Origin: Triglochin maritima
Taxonomy: Eukaryota; Streptophyta; Magnoliopsida; Alismatales; Juncaginaceae
Assembly: GCA_963682175.1 (NCBI GenBank)
Contig: OY821775.1
Coordinates: 3,286,001-3,350,000, forward strand
Length of the DNA: 64,000 nucleotides
Reading direction: 5' to 3'
Part shown: positions 60,401 through 64,000 of the stretch, piece by piece
Numbering within the stretch: the stretch's first letter is position 1
How the letters are laid out: every line of letters starts with the position of its first letter
Translations under genes and position numbers: made by a program
The notes under the pieces: model-generated
Seen by the model: only the letters and a program-made list of their open reading frames with translations
Told to the model about the DNA's origin: nothing
The model's database searches: none

Positions 60401-60935
60401 ATGAAAGAAATCAGGAGACGAACGTACTCCTCCGTCTCGCCCATGGTACTGTTTGCCATGAGATGAACTAAAAGTTGGGTGTTGTCAAGGTTCACCCCGT
60501 CTCGCTTCTGGACGCGCAATGGTTCCATCACCACGGCCTTCCCATGCGTACGTAACCCCAAAATTAGGGCGATGTCTTCCGGTGTAAGGGGAACTACCCC
60601 TGATCCTATTCTCAGCCCCACCTCCTCCGTATCGTAGTGCTCGACGAACCAACCGACTATTTCGTTGTCCGTCGTAATGTTAGGAAGGTTTAGGAAGTGA
60701 CCGAATGGGGTGCTACGGAAAGCCTCCTTCTCCACCTTATTCATCCGGTCAAACTGCTTTCGGATGGCCTTCCAGGAGCATCGTGATTCCCGGAAGTAGT
60801 ACGTGGTTCCCTAAAACCAATAATTTAATAAACGGAAGTTCATCAAAAAAAATAACGACCCACGGAAAGAAAAAATTAGAGACCCACCGGTTCTGGGACG
60901 TGTTCGATATCGACGGCCGGAGTTGAAGATTCCAT
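57498..60935 (-). CDS. PMD/DUF1985-like protein fused to Ulp1-type (C48) protease, about 833 aa
   Basis: Exons 60935-60888 ([16 protein letters not shown]), 60810-60175 and 59315-57498, all phase 0 with GT-AG borders. The N-terminal half (to about residue 260) resembles the plant mobile domain/DUF1985 region ([36 protein letters not shown]). Residues about 385-537 are almost only E, K and R in KRREEEEEE units: a probable single alpha-helix. The C-terminus is a Ulp1-like peptidase: [12 protein letters not shown] with His near 712, [14 protein letters not shown] with Gln and Cys near 786. The residue usually Asp (D-S-L) is Asn (FNSL, near 729). Ulp1 enzymes cleave SUMO; the role in transposons is unknown. 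Fully open, so it could be expressed. Intron 2 holds minisatellite array C. Confidence 0.8.
58385..58835. repeat. 450-bp polypyrimidine/polypurine tract (coding)
   Basis: The plus strand is nearly pure C/T (TTCCTCCTCCTC-type); it encodes the charged helix of the minus-strand protein. Sub-repeats of about 27 bp. Long open frames on the plus strand here are by-products of the low complexity. Confidence 0.9.
59395..60112 (-). repeat. Minisatellite array C (intron 2 of the PMD-Ulp1 gene)
   Basis: Complement of the same unit (CCGAACAGACCCACCACTTA-type on plus), so again in the sense direction of the gene that contains it. Confidence 0.9.
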
Positions 60936-61321
60936 TATCGTTTACAAGGTGCGCTTCACAGGGAAAGAAAGTCGGGAATGCTTCACAGGTGTGCTTCCTA
61001 CGTTCACAGGTAAGAAAGAAAGAAAGCGAGAGTCTCCCTTTTGTTCTGGATATGTTATCTTCCTCGGTATCCGAACCGTCGATCGTGGGGTGTCTGCCGC
61101 TGTCTAATCTGGAAACGAACCGTCCTTCTTCGAAAACCGTCAAAAAAAATTTAAAACAATTTGAGGCGCGTTCGGAAGGAAAGCGTGACATGGCAATCCG
61201 AGTAGACGCTGACTCATCCACTTTTTGAAGCCACGTAGGGCGCGTCCGTGACGCCCGCGTCCGTGTATAAGGACTCAAAAAAGAACATATAAATGTTGAA
61301 GAAGTCAAATCACTCAAACTA

Positions 61322-61545
61322 TGTAGAACTTCGTGATCAATGGAGGGCGAGGTGATCCAGGTTGGTAGAGAGAAATGATCTGGATCATGAGAGGGAGATG
61401 AGATTGAGGAAGAAGGAAGAAATTTGTTATTGATTATTCTGTATTCCGTTCAATTACATGAAGACTGTTTATATACACAGGTTCTCTGTTATCGGATCAG
61501 GCCTGATCCGATTATGCACTAGTTGGATATATATGTATTCCTACA
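61322..61545 (-). mobile_element. 3' LTR of a Copia retrotransposon (224 bp)
   Basis: On the minus strand it starts TGTAGGAATACATATATATC right after a purine tract (TTGTGGGGGA, polypurine tract) and ends GTTCTACA, giving TG...CA ends with a short inverted repeat. TATATAAAC near 61472 may be the TATA box. The other LTR lies beyond the window. Confidence 0.75.
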
Positions 61546-64000
61546 TTCCCCCACAAACTAGAGAATACATATCATGAATTCCTAGTTTGGCAGTAAGTTT
61601 GCGAAATTGGTCGACTGGTAAGGGCTTGGTAAAGAGGTCAGCCAACTGGTTGGATGTATGAATGTATTGGGTTTTAATGACCCCTTGCTGAATCTTGTCA
61701 CGAATGAGGTGGCAGTCTATTTCAATGTGTTTGGTGCGCTCGTGGAACACAGGGTTGGCAGCGATGTGAATTGCAGATTTGTTGTCACAGTAGAGAGATA
61801 CAGGACTGGTTGGATGTTGGTTCAAGTCTTCAAGTAAGCCAATGATCCAAGTGACTTCACAACATGTGTTAGCCATTGCCCGATATTCTGCCTCAGAGGA
61901 GGATCTGGAAATAGTTAATTGTTTCTTGGTTTTCCAGGACAATATCGATTCCCCCATAAACACAGCATACCCAGTGGTTGACCTTCTAGTGATTGGGCAG
62001 CTTGCCCAATCAGAATCACAGTAGGCTCTAATGTTGGTGTTGTTGTTGGCTGGGAAGAGGAGCCCTTGACCAGGTGCTTGTTTGACGTATCGAACAACTC
62101 TCAATGCTGCTTGAAGGTGCTGCCTCTCTGGGTGTTCCATGAATCGGCTGAGGAAGTTGACTGATTGGGTGATGTCTGGCCTTGTGATTGCTAAGTATAA
62201 CAACCTGCCAATCAACCTGCGAAATATGGAAGGATCATGCAACATATCATTGGTTGGTTCTGATAACTTGTGGTTGGTTTCGAGTGGAGAAGCAGCTGGT
62301 TTGGCTCCTGAAAGTCCAGTATCCTTGAGAATTTGCAAAGCATAGCCTCTCTGGTTCAAGTTGATTCCCTGTTGTGATCTGCCAACTTCAAGCCCAAGGA
62401 AAAATTTCAGATTGCCCAAATCTTTGATGTGGAACTGATCTTGTAATTCTTGCTTAATTGCCTTAATTTTAGTGATGTCATTACCTGTGATCAAGATATC
62501 ATCAACATACACTATCAATGCAGTAAATGAATATGTAGATTTTGAAATGAAAAGTGAGTAGTCATGCTTAGATTGAGTGAATCCAGATTTGATTAATGCT
62601 TGACAAAGTTTTTCAAACCAACACCTGGAAGATTGTTTTAGACCATACAATGATTTGTTCAATTTGCATACTAGATTTCCTTTCCCTTCAAAACCAGGTG
62701 GTGGCAACATATATACTTCTTCATGCAAATCTCCATGGAGAAACGCATTGTGGACATCTAATTGTTGTAAATGCCAGTTATGAATGGCAGCAAGGCTCAG
62801 GATGGTTCTAATGGTGACCGTTTTACTAACTGGTGCATAAGTTTCATGATAATCCAAGCCTTCTATTTGATTGAATCCTTTAGCTACTAATCTAGCTTTA
62901 TATCTTTCTAATTCACCATTAGCCTTATATTTTAACTTATAAACTCATTTACAACCTATTGGTTTCTTATTGTTTGGGAGTGGGACCATGTCCCAAGTTT
63001 TGTTAATCTGAAGAGCTTCTAACTCTTGGGCCATGGCCTGTTGCCAATTCGGATCAAGAACATCGTCTTTATAATTGTGTGGTTCTAGCAGTTTATCAAT
63101 TTTGTCAACAAAATAAGCATGTTTAGTTGAAATAGAATCATAAGTCATGTAGTCATGTAATGGATATCTGGTAGTGCACATACATGTTTTCTGAGAAGAA
63201 ACATGACCTATACTGACCTGTGAGTGGTTTCCCCTTACTGTTGGGCAATGGAAGTCTCTGAGCATGGTTGATTTGATTGGTTGTCTTGATGATCTTCTAA
63301 CAACAACGTCTTGAGCATTACTTGTTGGTGTTTGGGCTTGCCCAGCAGGTACTTGATCTTCTGTTGTCTCTTCTTGAGTCTGTGCACTCTCATTTTGAGC
63401 ATGATGGTCGGTATTCTGACCATACTGATCAGGTTGTATACCTACTTCATCATGGTTCTGAATTGTACACAAATCTTCATTTATCATAGGTAGTACGGTC
63501 TGGGAATTGTTGTGTTCTTCTTGGTGTATTTTTTTGTAGGGAAATTTGTATTCATTAAACCATACATCTCTACTAACAAGGAATTTTTATTTTTTATATC
63601 ATAGAGTTTATATCCCTTTTGACCGTAAGGATAACCAAGAAAAACACATTTATTTGCTCTTTGGTCAAATTTACCTTGAGTTTGGAGATTGGTAGCGTAG
63701 CATAAACATCCAAACACTCTTAAGTAGTTATATTTAGGTTCTTTGTTAAATAGGACTTCATAAGGTGTTTTATTACCAAGAACCTTAGTTGGAAGTCTGT
63801 TAATAATATGTACAGCAATAAGAACACAATCATTCCAAAAACTAAGTGGTAAATTGGATTGAAGCCTTATAGTCCTGGCTGTATCCATAATGTGTCTGTG
63901 CTTCCTCTCAACAATCCCATTTTGTTGGGGTGTGTGAGGGCAAGACTTTTCATGAGCAATATCTTCATTAGTGAGTAACCCTTGAAATTGGTGTGACATA
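61541..64000 (-). pseudogene. Copia polyprotein (integrase, RT, RNase H), partial at window edge
   Basis: Integrase core and C-terminus at 63484-64000 (HTPQQNGIVERKHRHIMDTA; VFGCLCYATNL); linker; RT at 61541-62940 with FLHGDLHEEVYM and the catalytic YVDDILITG; RNase H with CDSDWASC and SSSEAEYRAMA; end SLVCGGM. A frameshift near 63590 and a TGA at 62945 (after KKPIGCK, where Copia has Trp) interrupt it, so this copy is not autonomous, though the RT/RNase H part is otherwise intact. The stop TAG is supplied by the first bases of the LTR. The upstream gag/protease lies outside. Confidence 0.9.

Larger units (their letters stand above)
52857..61262. mobile_element. MULE-like element with FAR1-type transposase and PMD-Ulp1 gene (8.4 kb)
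   Basis: The left end GGACGCGCGCGTCCGGGACG... and the complement of the right end GGACGCGGGCGTCACGGACG... form a terminal inverted repeat of about 33 bp that continues to GTGGC in both. Flanks TGTTTAGAG / TGTATAAGG are at best a degraded 9-bp duplication. A plus-strand transposase gene starts at the left and a minus-strand protease gene at the right; they converge on a minisatellite. The layout parallels known plant MULEs carrying Ulp1-like proteases (Kaonashi type); assignment to that group is inference. Confidence 0.7.

Overview
The window is nuclear DNA of a flowering plant, most likely a eudicot. The evidence is GT-AG introns, AT-rich intergenic DNA, a plant-type SWR1 ATPase gene (PIE1), malectin/LRR receptor-kinase debris and a dense layer of plant transposons (Copia, MULE, hAT, CACTA, MITEs). 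I cannot name the species. There are no tRNA, rRNA, CRISPR or organellar segments that I can recognise.

The one clearly functional host gene is PIE1 (SWR1-complex ATPase, H2A.Z deposition) on the minus strand, coding 43631 to 30469. I reconstruct 19 coding exons that join in frame to about 1982 residues. A probable 5' UTR exon/promoter lies near 46.8-47.2 kb, behind a 3.1 kb UTR intron. A second, smaller spliced gene of unknown function lies on the minus strand at 19016-21421.

Left part (1-13 kb): broken receptor-kinase pieces (kinase end at 1-673 and again at 12514-12650; malectin-like pieces at 4515-4715 and 28674-29182) and a duplicated 3' end of PIE1 (1150-3262). The PIE1 copy is split by a solo LTR (1889-2762). 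A 6.7 kb MULE (5818-12504, 9-bp target duplication) sits inside the second kinase copy. It carries a decayed FAR1/MULE transposase, an OTU cysteine-protease module and a third gene on the opposite strand, and is itself interrupted by LTR-type DNA.

Middle (13-30 kb): hAT-type MITEs with perfect 8-bp target duplications (21504-21976, 26814-27313), a hAT relict with a BED finger, a CACTA element (26351-28038, TSD ATA) hosting one of the hAT MITEs, and Copia gag debris.

Right part (47-64 kb): a solo LTR (47862-49855) carrying a short deletion derivative of the same MULE family (47885-49011), with an unoccupied paralog of the LTR target at 50435-50712. Next comes a second large MULE-like element (52857-61262) with convergent genes: a FAR1-type transposase on plus, and a PMD-Ulp1 protease with a long charged helix on minus. 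Its introns and spacer are filled with one minisatellite family. The window ends in a Copia retrotransposon (61322 to the edge).

Two cross-cutting patterns stand out. A perfect palindrome CGGTCGACCG forms arrays just upstream of the TATA box in LTRs and also appears in a hAT MITE. In the 5.8 kb MULE family each of the two opposing genes has a GC-rich hairpin immediately after its tiny first exon.
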